Shown: one piece after another, positions 15,385 to 22,993 of the stretch
How the letters are laid out: each line of letters begins with the position of its first letter
Position numbering within the stretch: the stretch's first letter is position 1
Virus record (IMG/VR): IMGVR_UViG_3300035703_002996
Location: 1-24,543 of that record
From: a virus
Direction: 5' to 3' (one strand)
DNA: 24,543 bases
Position numbers and translations under genes: made by a program
Notes under the pieces: model-generated
Databases searched by the model: none
Seen by the model: the letters and a program-made list of their open reading frames with translations, nothing else
Told to the model about the DNA's origin: nothing

Positions 15385-16652
15385 TGCCCACCTTCGCACT
15401 GGTCGACTGCAACAACTTCTATGCATCCTGTGAGCGGCTGTTCCAGCCGGGCTTGCGGGAGCGGCCCGTCGTGGTCTTGTCCAATAACGATGGTTGCGTG
15501 ATTGCCCGCTCCAATGAGGCAAAGGCGCTGGGCATCGCGATGGGCGCACCGCTGTTTAAGATCCGCACGCTGGTCGACGAGCATGGCGTCATCGTCCGTT
15601 CCTCGAATTACGCCCTTTATGGGGACATCTCTGAGCGCGTGATGAGCGTGCTGGGTTCACAGGCGCCTGCCCATGAGATCTACAGCATCGACGAATGCTT
15701 CCTCGACCTCGACCGGATGGCGGTCGACGATCTCACCGACTGGTGTCGGAACCTGAGGCGCCGCACACACCAGTGGACCGGAATCCCGGTATCGATCGGC
15801 GTCGGGCCAACCAAGACCCTGGCCAAAGTTGCCAATCGGCTGGCGAAGAAATCAGCCAAGGCGGGCGGCGTCCTTGATCTCAGCCACAACCCGCAATGGA
15901 CGGAGGCGGCACTGCGCAAGACTGCCGTGGGCGATGTCTGGGGGATTGGGCGGCGCTGGACCGCAATGCTGGAGGAGCGCGGTATCCATACGGCCCATGA
16001 TCTCGCTAGTGCCCAGGACGGTTGGGTGCGGCAGCGCATGGGCATCGTCGGACTAAGAACGGTTCATGAGCTGCGCGGGATTGCCTGTCATGCGCTCGAC
16101 GACCAGCCAGCACCGCGCCAGACGACATGCTGCTCACGCACCTTCGGGGAAGCGATCCGCGACAAGGGCCAGGTCCACGATGCGGTCATGAGCTTCGCCG
16201 AGCGGGTGGCCGAGAAGGTTAGGCATGCCAGACAGGTGGCGGGCGCGGTCCAATTGTTCATCCGGACCGACCCATTCGACCAGAACGCCGCGCAGAAGTC
16301 AGTGTCGGGTTCCGCTTCATTCCAGCGCCCTACCAGTGATACCCGCGTCATTACCGATGCCGTCCTGCGCATCTTCGATCGCATTTGGCGGGATGGGTAT
16401 GGCTGGAGGAAGGCCGGAGTGCTGCTTCTCGACCTCGGTGATCCTGCCTCGGTGCCTGCGTCGCTGTTTGACTTGATGGATCAGCCTGACGGCCTGATGG
16501 CGGCGCTGGACGAGATCAACTCCCGTTTCGGTAGCGGCAAGGTCCGCCTGGGGCTGGCCCGCAAGGGCGGCGAATGGCGAATGCGGCAAGAAAACCTGTC
16601 GCCCAGCTTCACGACCCGGTGGGGGGATATCCCTGCCGCGAAGATGGGCTGA
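15384..16652 (+). CDS. umuC: DNA polymerase V catalytic subunit UmuC
   Basis: A 422-aa Y-family translesion polymerase, the same length as E. coli UmuC. The palm carries FALVDCNNFYASCERLF (first catalytic Asp) and YSIDECFLDLD (second acidic pair). VVVLSNNDGCVIARS and MGAPLF are the fingers region, followed by GVGPTKTLAKVANRLAK. The little-finger domain and a C-terminal DUF4113 segment (QENLSPSFTTRWGDIP) complete the protein. It starts 4 nt past the UmuD frame (TGATG) and is SOS-controlled with umuD. The last 33 codons recur, diverged and frameshifted, at 23676-23776, so the 3' end of this gene marks an island junction. Confidence 0.95.
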   Translation: MPTFALVDCNNFYASCERLFQPGLRERPVVVLSNNDGCVIARSNEAKALGIAMGAPLFKIRTLVDEHGVIVRSSNYALYGDISERVMSVLGSQAPAHEIYSIDECFLDLDRMAVDDLTDWCRNLRRRTHQWTGIPVSIGVGPTKTLAKVANRLAKKSAKAGGVLDLSHNPQWTEAALRKTAVGDVWGIGRRWTAMLEERGIHTAHDLASAQDGWVRQRMGIVGLRTVHELRGIACHALDDQPAPRQTTCCSRTFGEAIRDKGQVHDAVMSFAERVAEKVRHARQVAGAVQLFIRTDPFDQNAAQKSVSGSASFQRPTSDTRVITDAVLRIFDRIWRDGYGWRKAGVLLLDLGDPASVPASLFDLMDQPDGLMAALDEINSRFGSGKVRLGLARKGGEWRMRQENLSPSFTTRWGDIPAAKMG

Positions 16653-16917
16653 TAACGGCCGCCTTTGATTTCCGTTTTGACGATTCAGCGACAAACTACC
16701 CAGCTCGGTTTTAGGCTAGGACACTCGATCTCATATCACCGCACCGCCATAATTCGGAATCTAGAAAGCCGCCCCCTTGATGTGCGAAATCCGCAGAGAG
16801 TGCTGCCAATTTTTGCGATTGATGAATTCAATGGCCGAAAATCTCTTGCCACAACGAACCCGAATCGGTATGAACGGCCCATCGCGGATGCGAATGGCAA
16901 ATTTGGAGTGCCCCGAA

Positions 16918-17565
16918 ATGAGTGATTTTGAAAAATCCTTCGATTATTATTCGAGTCTCGCAAAGTTGCCTCAGTTCGCGAGCTTCCTTGACGAACAGAT
17001 GGATGCGGCTGCGGTGCTAAGATATCTCCAGGAGGAGAATTCAGGCTTTTCGGGACGCAAAGAGTTTTGTGAGATCCTTGGCATCGGGGAATCTACACTC
17101 TCTGGTTGGCTCAAGGGCGACCGAATTCCCAAGATGGCCAAGCTAGTCATTGGTCTTTTGAAGGCTCGCGGCCTGGACCGCACGGCGCTGGAGCAGGAAG
17201 AAAAGCGGGTCGAGGAGCTGAAAATTCGAGATCGCATCGTGAAGGATGGCGATCGCTATATGATCGTAGAGTTCGCATCCAATGATGGCATCGGCCGCGT
17301 CGTTGCGCGAGACATTCCGGACGAAGCATCGGCCAGAAAACTTAATTCACGTTACCAGTATATCGACCTTCTCGATACGTGCCGCAGCCTATGGCCACTC
17401 ATTAGAGCCGGGGAGGAAGAGGAGATTGAATTTCTGGATGAGCAGATCGAGGAGGCTCTGTTGTCAGCGGGGGTCAAGCTGAAGCCGCTATATTCCAACG
17501 AGAAGTTTAGCTTCGACACAGATGCCAATGCGGCAGAGGGCGAGGAGGTCAATTCAGATGCGTGA
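16918..17565 (+). CDS. Helix-turn-helix transcriptional regulator
   Basis: A 215-aa cytoplasmic protein. Residues 46-85 form a Cro/XRE-like HTH (RKEFCEILGIGESTLSGWLKGD with the recognition helix around STLSGWL), and residues 100-170 a compact second domain. The C terminus is very acidic (GEEEEIEFLDEQIEEALL). I chose ATG 16918 because GGAG precedes it; the frame is open to ATG 16777, but the extra 47 residues look non-coding. Its stop overlaps the start of the next gene. Standing first in the accessory block, it is a candidate regulator or antitoxin-like control protein for the genes downstream. Confidence 0.78.
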   Translation: MSDFEKSFDYYSSLAKLPQFASFLDEQMDAAAVLRYLQEENSGFSGRKEFCEILGIGESTLSGWLKGDRIPKMAKLVIGLLKARGLDRTALEQEEKRVEELKIRDRIVKDGDRYMIVEFASNDGIGRVVARDIPDEASARKLNSRYQYIDLLDTCRSLWPLIRAGEEEEIEFLDEQIEEALLSAGVKLKPLYSNEKFSFDTDANAAEGEEVNSDA

Positions 17566-17863
17566 TCATCGCGACCAAAACGCCGAGCGGTTGTCAGCAG
17601 GCATCCCCACCAAGATGACAGCTCATGCGCAGCGACGAAGCCGTGAACGGATTATTCCCCAGCTGATTATCGACGCTTTGCAGGACTATGGCGACACTCG
17701 CCCTGCAGGCAATGGCAGCGAGGAATTCTACTTCACCCGAAAGAGCTGGAAACGCTTTGCATCCTATGTCGGGCCTCAAGCTGACCAGCTTGAGAAGTAC
17801 CGGAACACCTACGCAATCATTGCGTCTGATGGTTTCGTTGTGACCGTTGCATGGCGTCATTGA
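17558..17863 (+). CDS. DUF4258-like small protein, possible toxin
   Basis: A 101-aa protein. TAHAQRRSRERIIPQLIIDAL followed by a Gly-containing segment, YFTRKSWKRF and a final beta strand GFVVTVAWR match the layout of DUF4258/BrnT-like small proteins, which share the RelE-type fold. The HAxxRxxxR helix is the recognisable part. Activity is not shown. ATG 17558 has GAGGAGG about 10 nt upstream and overlaps the HTH gene by 8 bp, so the pair is co-translated, which would suit a toxin-regulator pair. A simple accessory protein is equally possible. Confidence 0.68.
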   Translation: MRDHRDQNAERLSAGIPTKMTAHAQRRSRERIIPQLIIDALQDYGDTRPAGNGSEEFYFTRKSWKRFASYVGPQADQLEKYRNTYAIIASDGFVVTVAWRH

Positions 17864-17895
17864 CCAACATTTTCAGTGAAGTGAGAGACGTGAAC

Positions 17896-18144
17896 ATGAA
17901 AAAGCTGTTCATGATCCGTGAGCGCAGGAAGGGGCCTATCGTTCGAGCGCAAGATGGAGAGATCATCTATTTCTCGAACAAGATGGAAGCTAAGCTGTTT
18001 CTGGCACCGACCCTACGACACAGGTTGCTGGCCCAACGCGTGTCGCCCGCCGTGTCGATCAAGGATTTGGCTACGTCGGTGGAGTTGCCTCGGGTCGAAC
18101 AGAATGTGGCGGTGTTTGGTTATGCGCGCCCCTCTTCGACCTAG
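17896..18144 (+). CDS. Small hypothetical protein
   Basis: An 82-aa protein beginning MKKLFMIRERRKGPIVRAQDGE, basic at the N terminus with a beta-like centre and a disordered end. No family is recognised. The frame also has an ATG at 17851 that overlaps the preceding gene; I prefer 17896 because the sequence from MKKLF looks like a normal start, but neither has a strong ribosome site. It is the last gene of the three-gene regulatory unit before the ZorAB-like operon. Confidence 0.5.
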   Translation: MKKLFMIRERRKGPIVRAQDGEIIYFSNKMEAKLFLAPTLRHRLLAQRVSPAVSIKDLATSVELPRVEQNVAVFGYARPSST

Positions 18145-18181
18145 TGTAAGCGGCCGAACTGCAAGCCTCTGCACATCGCGC

Positions 18182-18210
18182 TTGCGCTTGCGCTAATCTG
18201 AAACGATACC
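18182..18210 (+). promoter_or_regulatory. Tentative promoter for the ZorAB-like operon
   Basis: TTGCGC at 18182-18187 and GATACC at 18205-18210 are separated by 17 bp and lie 46 bp upstream of the small leader ORF. Matches to the consensus are weak, and the -35 element lies in a GCGCTT-repeating stretch. The location after the regulator unit is the main support. Confidence 0.25.
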
Positions 18211-18255
18211 AAGGCGACGTCCTGTTTGACGAGCTGGAATTTGCAAGGAGGGGGC

Positions 18256-18333
18256 ATGCAGGAAGGAAAAATCTACAATCTGTTAGATCTGGCCGTCGAA
18301 CGCGCGTTCTTTCCTTGTTGCATGTGGTATTAA
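18256..18333 (+). CDS. 25-codon leader-type ORF coupled to the ZorAB-like operon
   Basis: A very short ORF with the best ribosome-binding site in the region: AAGGAGGGGG ends one base before ATG 18256. It encodes 25 residues beginning MQEGKIYNLLDLAVERAF and ending with two cysteines, Met, Trp and Tyr. Its TAA (18331-18333) stands one base before the GTG at 18335 of the first large gene, which has no Shine-Dalgarno site of its own. This arrangement suggests translation by termination-reinitiation, so the ORF may set the expression level of the operon. It could also be a real micropeptide. Confidence 0.5.
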   Translation: MQEGKIYNLLDLAVERAFFPCCMWY

Positions 18334-18334
18334 A

Positions 18335-19747
18335 GTGGCCGCGTTCGACGCTCTCAGGAAGTTTTTTAAACCGAGCGATGTAACTATTGCTCTGCCAACA
18401 GACCCATTCATTGCTCTCGATCGCGAAAAGGCCATCGAGAAGTTGAAGCTCGATCAGCGTGCGAAGGAGAATGGCAGCAGGAATTACCCGCCGCCAGACT
18501 CCGAGATGCTCGATGATGTCGAACTTGAGATTACCACCGAGATTGGTGAGCACGCCGCACGCGCCCAAATCGACGCTGCAACTAATCACCGCGTTTATGG
18601 CGAGCGCCTCTCAGAGCTTGCGCTATTGCGTGAACTCTCAACAATTTCTGGTGCGAGTGAGCAGGCCCTTGGCGACTATCGAACGATTGTCATTAATCGC
18701 GAAGGCCGTCTGGCCCTTGCAAAGGATGCGATCAAAGAATCCTATCAGGAGCTGGCTGCATTCAAGCAGGAGCATGGTCTAAACCGTCCTGCACACCGCG
18801 GCCTGCATCCGGCCTATGCGTGGTCAACGATTGGGATTTCCTGGTTCGTTGAAAGTGGGTTTAATACAGCATTCCTCCGAGTAGGCGATGATCTCGGGAT
18901 TCTCGGCGGATTTGTCGCGGCCGCGGTTGTAGCCGCGGTGAACGTCTTCTTGTCCGCATTGGTTGGGCGCTTCTGGTGGCCGTACCTCTTCCACAAGAAC
19001 CCGTTCCAAAAACGCTTTGCACTTGTTGGATGTGCAACCTGGCTTCTGGGGCTAATCGTTTGGAATCTCCTCGCCGGCCATTTTCGTGATGCCAAGGCCG
19101 CAGGTCTGGACAGTCCTGAAACGTCTGCGTTGAGCCTGTTCCTGAATGGCCCTCTCCAGTTCGATAGCATTTATTCGTATGGCCTGCTGCTTGCAGGCAT
19201 AGCCTTTGCCCTCTTGTCCGCAACAGCCGCATACAAGATGGATGATCCATACCCTGGCTATGGAGCGATCTACCGTCGGCACGAGGACCGGTGCGAAGAA
19301 TATGCCGACGAAATTGAGCTTGCCATGGACGAACTCAAGGATACCAGGGACGAGGCCATCGCGCTGGCAAACGAAATACGCGATGAATTAGGGGTTCAGT
19401 TCAGAGAGCGAGGTCAAATCCTCGCTGCACGCGAAACCCATCGCACCCGATATCGCGAGCATCAGGACTATCTGGAAATGATCGCGGGCGCGCTCTTGGG
19501 CCACTATCGGGCTGCTAATACCAAGGCTAGATCAGATGGGCTGGTGCCGGCCCACTTCAATACGAAGTGGGCACTGAAAAGGGCCGAACTACCGATGGAT
19601 GCGGACGAGCCCACTATCGATGATGAGGTAGTGCGCGCACAGGAAGCCCTCGAGAACTCCATCAAGACAATAGCTTCCGCCTACCGCGAGGCGATCGAGA
19701 GCTTTGAGCATCTCGACAAGATCAAGAGGTCGCTTGGAGATGGCTAG
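18335..19747 (+). CDS. Four-TM coiled-coil membrane protein of ZorAB-like system
   Basis: A 470-aa membrane protein. A hydrophilic N-terminal part of about 160 residues is followed by four hydrophobic segments near residues 161-181, 186-212, 227-248 and 279-299. A long charged helical C-terminal part (about 311-365 and 425-470) is likely coiled coil. With four segments both ends should be cytoplasmic. I recognise no named family. It is not the MotA-like component, because that gene stands third in the operon. Gene order and the 8-bp overlap with the next gene point to a structural or regulatory subunit of the envelope machine. GTG 18335 is the only usable in-frame start after the stop at 18284, and its translation is probably coupled to the preceding 25-codon ORF. 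Confidence 0.8.
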   Translation: MAAFDALRKFFKPSDVTIALPTDPFIALDREKAIEKLKLDQRAKENGSRNYPPPDSEMLDDVELEITTEIGEHAARAQIDAATNHRVYGERLSELALLRELSTISGASEQALGDYRTIVINREGRLALAKDAIKESYQELAAFKQEHGLNRPAHRGLHPAYAWSTIGISWFVESGFNTAFLRVGDDLGILGGFVAAAVVAAVNVFLSALVGRFWWPYLFHKNPFQKRFALVGCATWLLGLIVWNLLAGHFRDAKAAGLDSPETSALSLFLNGPLQFDSIYSYGLLLAGIAFALLSATAAYKMDDPYPGYGAIYRRHEDRCEEYADEIELAMDELKDTRDEAIALANEIRDELGVQFRERGQILAARETHRTRYREHQDYLEMIAGALLGHYRAANTKARSDGLVPAHFNTKWALKRAELPMDADEPTIDDEVVRAQEALENSIKTIASAYREAIESFEHLDKIKRSLGDG

Positions 19748-20558
19748 GAAGCTGACAGCTGCGCAAAAACGTCGCAAAGGCGACGCGTTCAAGGCCTATC
19801 GAAATATCGGCATCGTGGTTGCCCTCTTGGGTATCATCGCGTTCTTCTATTATAATTCTGTCCTAGCCCACCGAAACTTGGATGCGGAAACCTTGTGTCC
19901 TTCGCAACCGGACAGCCTCACAGTACTTCTGGTCGACGTGACTGATCCGATGAATTTGCCGCAACGCCAGGATTTCCTCAATAAGCTCGACCGGTTGACG
20001 GATCAAATACCTCGCTATGGCAAGCTCGTCATTGCAAAGGTTGATCCGGTTTCGGATCGCTTGCTGGTGCCCATCATAACTCGGTGCAACCCGGGATCGG
20101 CCAAGGATGTAACCGAGGTCGACGGCAATCCCCAAAAGCTCGAAAAGATGCACCAGGAGCGGTATCTTGCGCCGCTCAGGCGCGCGTTTGAAGGGCTCAC
20201 TTTGGCATCTGGAGCCAATCGCTCACCTATCCTTGAATCAATTCAGTCGGTAAACCTGACTGAGCTGCAGAAGAAAACGAATGAGGCGACCGACAAGAGG
20301 CTGATCGTCGCTTCAGACCTGCTGCAAAACACCGATGAAATCAGCTTTTATGGCCGCTTGCCAGAACCACAGGATTTGCTTCGGAGCCAGCCATTTAGCC
20401 GTGTTCGCACTGACTTGCGCGGGGTCGATGTGGAGCTGTGGATGTTGCAGCGCAGTGACTCAACGGACACGCAGCCAAGAGCGCTTCCAAATCTTTGGGA
20501 GAAGATTATCGATGAACAAGGTGGCCGTCTGGCTAGAGTTTACACGGTGAGTGGATAA
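19740..20558 (+). CDS. Single-TM protein with vWA-like domain
   Basis: A 272-aa protein. Its very basic N terminus (MARKLTAAQKRRKGD) and one hydrophobic segment at 22-43 predict N-in, C-out topology, placing the rest in the periplasm. The soluble domain has a von Willebrand A-like pattern: VLLVDVTDPM at 62-71 in the position of the metal-site D-x-S-x-S, RSPILESI near 161-168 where a Thr/Ser is expected, and KRLIVASDLLQNTD at 187-199 with the usual Asp. The site is only partly canonical (D-x-T-D), so metal binding is uncertain. The ATG overlaps the previous gene by 8 bp and the next gene begins right after its stop (TAAATG). A sensor or adaptor role in the machine is inference. Confidence 0.75.
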   Translation: MARKLTAAQKRRKGDAFKAYRNIGIVVALLGIIAFFYYNSVLAHRNLDAETLCPSQPDSLTVLLVDVTDPMNLPQRQDFLNKLDRLTDQIPRYGKLVIAKVDPVSDRLLVPIITRCNPGSAKDVTEVDGNPQKLEKMHQERYLAPLRRAFEGLTLASGANRSPILESIQSVNLTELQKKTNEATDKRLIVASDLLQNTDEISFYGRLPEPQDLLRSQPFSRVRTDLRGVDVELWMLQRSDSTDTQPRALPNLWEKIIDEQGGRLARVYTVSG

Positions 20559-21803
20559 ATGAGTGATAGAATTCCCCTAGTTGACCGGCTGAAAGACCGC
20601 GGCTTTATTGATCAATGGGGCTTCATCGCATTTGCGGTCGTGGGCTTTGCGGGAATTGTCTCGGCAAAATGGTTTGAGGCGGAGACCCTCTGGGTCGCAG
20701 TTGGCGCCATCGTGGCAATGTTCGGCTATGCGATTATCATTGGCCGAGCAGGGACTGGCCGGTTGAGAGCCGACCAGGCGGGGGACAATTGCTATTATCT
20801 TGGGCTGATCTACACCTTAGCGAGCTTGTCATACGCGATCGCCACTTTCGATCCGAACAACACTGCGACCACGATTGTGCAAGGCTTCGGTATCGCCTTG
20901 GCGACAACCATCTTCGGATTGATCTTGCGTGTGTTTTTCAATCAGGGTCGGCCAGATCTTGAGAATGTCGAGGAGCAGGCCCGCCTAGAACTGACCGAAG
21001 CTGCCAGTCGATTGAAGGGCGAACTTAATGGCGTGGTTCGCACCATGAACGATTTCAGCCGACAGATTCAACAATCGATCCAGGAAGTGCACGACGCCTC
21101 AAAAGCCGTGATCGAGGAGTTTACGGTAAGCTCGGTCGAGGGCCTGAAGATCGTTGTTGATTCTGCAAATGACGCTATTCGTGGCCAAGCCAATGACTTT
21201 GCTACTCGTTCGAAGCGGTACTCGACGACCTTCGACACGCTGCTGAATAAGCTCGAGCAGCATGGTTCGTCGGTAGAAAAAATCGCCAATAACTACGATG
21301 CCCTTGGCGCCGCCGCTGAGGCGGTCAAGCTTACAGCCGAGAGCTCTAATTTGTCGGTCCAGGCATTAGCGAGTAGCGGCGAGTCAGCCAAAGAGTCGGC
21401 ATCACAGGCAGCCCTTGCCTCCCAAGCAGCGCAAGCCATAGCAAAAGAACTTTCGTCGACCGTTTCGACACTTGAGCTCGGCCTGAAGGCAATACGTGAG
21501 GAGACCGACCGGCAGCTCGCACAACTGCAGGTTGGCCCTGCCGATGCCGTTGCGCAGGCCGTGACGACCCTTAAGGGCGCAGCGGTCGCGCTTGAAGAGC
21601 ACATCGCCGAGGTGGGCAAACTGCATGCAAATGTGCAGGCTGACCTCGCGGCTCAGAATGAGGCGGCGATCGCGACCACAAAACAGCACAATGTTGCGCT
21701 CGAAGAGCAACTGAGCCGGTCGAGGCAGCTGGTCGGCCAGGTTCACTCGGCGCTTGTTGACATGACCGAGGGCCTCGCCAGGTCCGTCGAAGGAACAGCT
21801 TGA
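20559..21803 (+). CDS. MotA/TolQ/ZorA-like channel protein with coiled-coil tail
   Basis: A 414-aa protein with four membrane segments near residues 21-37, 43-62, 79-97 and 105-127, then about 280 residues of mostly Ala/Glu/Ser-rich helix to the end. The last two segments (CYYLGLIYTLASL and GFGIALATTIFGLILR) have the look of the conserved MotA/TolQ/ExbB pair, in which Ala-Leu-Ala-Thr-Thr precedes a Gly in the fourth helix. MotA itself has a compact loop domain; ZorA instead carries a long cytoplasmic helical tail, as here. It is followed by an OmpA-domain partner, as in ZorA-ZorB. It would form a proton-driven pentamer, by analogy. It starts directly after the previous TAA. Confidence 0.78.
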   Translation: MSDRIPLVDRLKDRGFIDQWGFIAFAVVGFAGIVSAKWFEAETLWVAVGAIVAMFGYAIIIGRAGTGRLRADQAGDNCYYLGLIYTLASLSYAIATFDPNNTATTIVQGFGIALATTIFGLILRVFFNQGRPDLENVEEQARLELTEAASRLKGELNGVVRTMNDFSRQIQQSIQEVHDASKAVIEEFTVSSVEGLKIVVDSANDAIRGQANDFATRSKRYSTTFDTLLNKLEQHGSSVEKIANNYDALGAAAEAVKLTAESSNLSVQALASSGESAKESASQAALASQAAQAIAKELSSTVSTLELGLKAIREETDRQLAQLQVGPADAVAQAVTTLKGAAVALEEHIAEVGKLHANVQADLAAQNEAAIATTKQHNVALEEQLSRSRQLVGQVHSALVDMTEGLARSVEGTA

Positions 21804-22717
21804 TGGCGGGGTTCGATATCCGTCAGGACAAGTCTTATCGACGCGGGCTAATTCTCGGCCTGACCATCGCCGAGATCATGATACTCCTGATCTTTGTGTT
21901 GTTGATGGCGCTTGCCGCCGCACTCGCGAACCGCGAGAAGCGTTTGGAGGCGGTCGAAGATGGTACAGGAAGCCGGCTCGTGGAAGCGATTCAGGCCGCC
22001 TACCCTGAAGCCAATTCCCCCGACGATTATTACAAGGAACTCGTTCGTGCCATTGATGCCAGGAAGGCTGTTGAAAGGTACGGTGACAAGGCGGCTGGCG
22101 AGAGGCTAGCAGAAGACGCGGAGATTGGGCGCCAAGCCCGAGAAGCAGCAGCAAGGGCCGGTGTCACTAATCCCTCCGAATTCGCCGAACGCGCGATTTC
22201 GCGTGCCAGTGCCGGAAAGAGGGGGGAATGGCCTCCATTCTTCAGCCTGAGCGAAGCAGGTGGCTATTACTTCGAAAGCGGAAAGGCGACGTTGCGCCCT
22301 GATTTTGAACAGAAGCTTCGCACAACCATCATACCGCTGCTGAAGCGCAACATTGATGACTATGGGGTCGATGTTGTCGAAGTGATTGGTCACACCGATG
22401 AAGTACCCATGGTCGGTGCCAGTAACCTCGATCAACTCCTGATCTCGGCATCGGCCAGCCGCACGCCGATTGAAGCACTGCATTCCACCGACAATGCTGG
22501 GTTGGCAATGGCGCGAGCCGTGGCAGTCGTACGTATCCTGCGTGCTGATCCCAGGCTCGCCGGAGTGACTATTTTGCCTCTTTCAGGCGCCCAAATGATC
22601 GTACCAATCGATCGGGTAGCAGACGGTTCATCGAGCCGAAGCGATCAGTCGCGGCGCAGGATCGAAATGAGATTGCGGCGTTCAACAGAGCAGGTAGCCC
22701 CTGCCGAGGGGCGCTAA
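21803..22717 (+). CDS. MotB/ZorB-like protein with OmpA domain
   Basis: A 304-aa protein. A basic start (MAGFDIRQDKSYRRG) leads into one membrane helix, 17-40, containing Glu24 near its cytoplasmic end (LTIAEIMILLIFVLLMALA). MotB and ZorB normally carry an essential Asp in this helix; here the acid is Glu. A helical linker and then a periplasmic OmpA-like peptidoglycan-binding domain follow: GYYFESGKATL (154-164), VIGHTDEVP (194-202), NAGLAMARAVAVVRIL (231-246) and DQSRRRIEMRLR (281-292). TGATG at 21801-21805 couples it to the channel gene. It should anchor the motor to the cell wall. The domain order fits ZorB more than OmpA porins, which have a beta-barrel. Confidence 0.82.
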   Translation: MAGFDIRQDKSYRRGLILGLTIAEIMILLIFVLLMALAAALANREKRLEAVEDGTGSRLVEAIQAAYPEANSPDDYYKELVRAIDARKAVERYGDKAAGERLAEDAEIGRQAREAAARAGVTNPSEFAERAISRASAGKRGEWPPFFSLSEAGGYYFESGKATLRPDFEQKLRTTIIPLLKRNIDDYGVDVVEVIGHTDEVPMVGASNLDQLLISASASRTPIEALHSTDNAGLAMARAVAVVRILRADPRLAGVTILPLSGAQMIVPIDRVADGSSSRSDQSRRRIEMRLRRSTEQVAPAEGR

Positions 22718-22989
22718 TGGACCAAATTGATCGAAACCTGGATCGGATCAGAGTGGCGTTAGAGCGGCGATCTTCCGCCGCTGAAGGCACTGAGATTGAC
22801 GTTCATGGCGACACTGACACAAAATTGTTCTTTGGCAGCGCCTCTACACGCGGCGTCGTCAAGCGAGACGACCTTGTCGTCCCTTCGAAGCCTGCAGAAG
22901 TGGAAATTGGCGAAACCACGAACTCCGGTGAACCTGGCGGCCGGGATGTCTGGAGCCTAATTAGGCGCAGGCTCGGACTAGATTTCTAG
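22717..22989 (+). CDS. Small acidic cytoplasmic protein of the operon
   Basis: A 90-aa soluble protein starting MDQIDRNLDRIRVALERRSS, a probable amphipathic helix, followed by a low-complexity centre and a C-terminal basic patch (WSLIRRRLGLDF). No domain is recognised. TAATG at 22715-22719 links it to the OmpA-domain gene, and the nuclease gene begins 4 nt after its stop, so it is part of the same transcript. It could bind one of the membrane subunits, but nothing in the sequence says which. Confidence 0.7.
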   Translation: MDQIDRNLDRIRVALERRSSAAEGTEIDVHGDTDTKLFFGSASTRGVVKRDDLVVPSKPAEVEIGETTNSGEPGGRDVWSLIRRRLGLDF

Positions 22990-22993
22990 TCTG

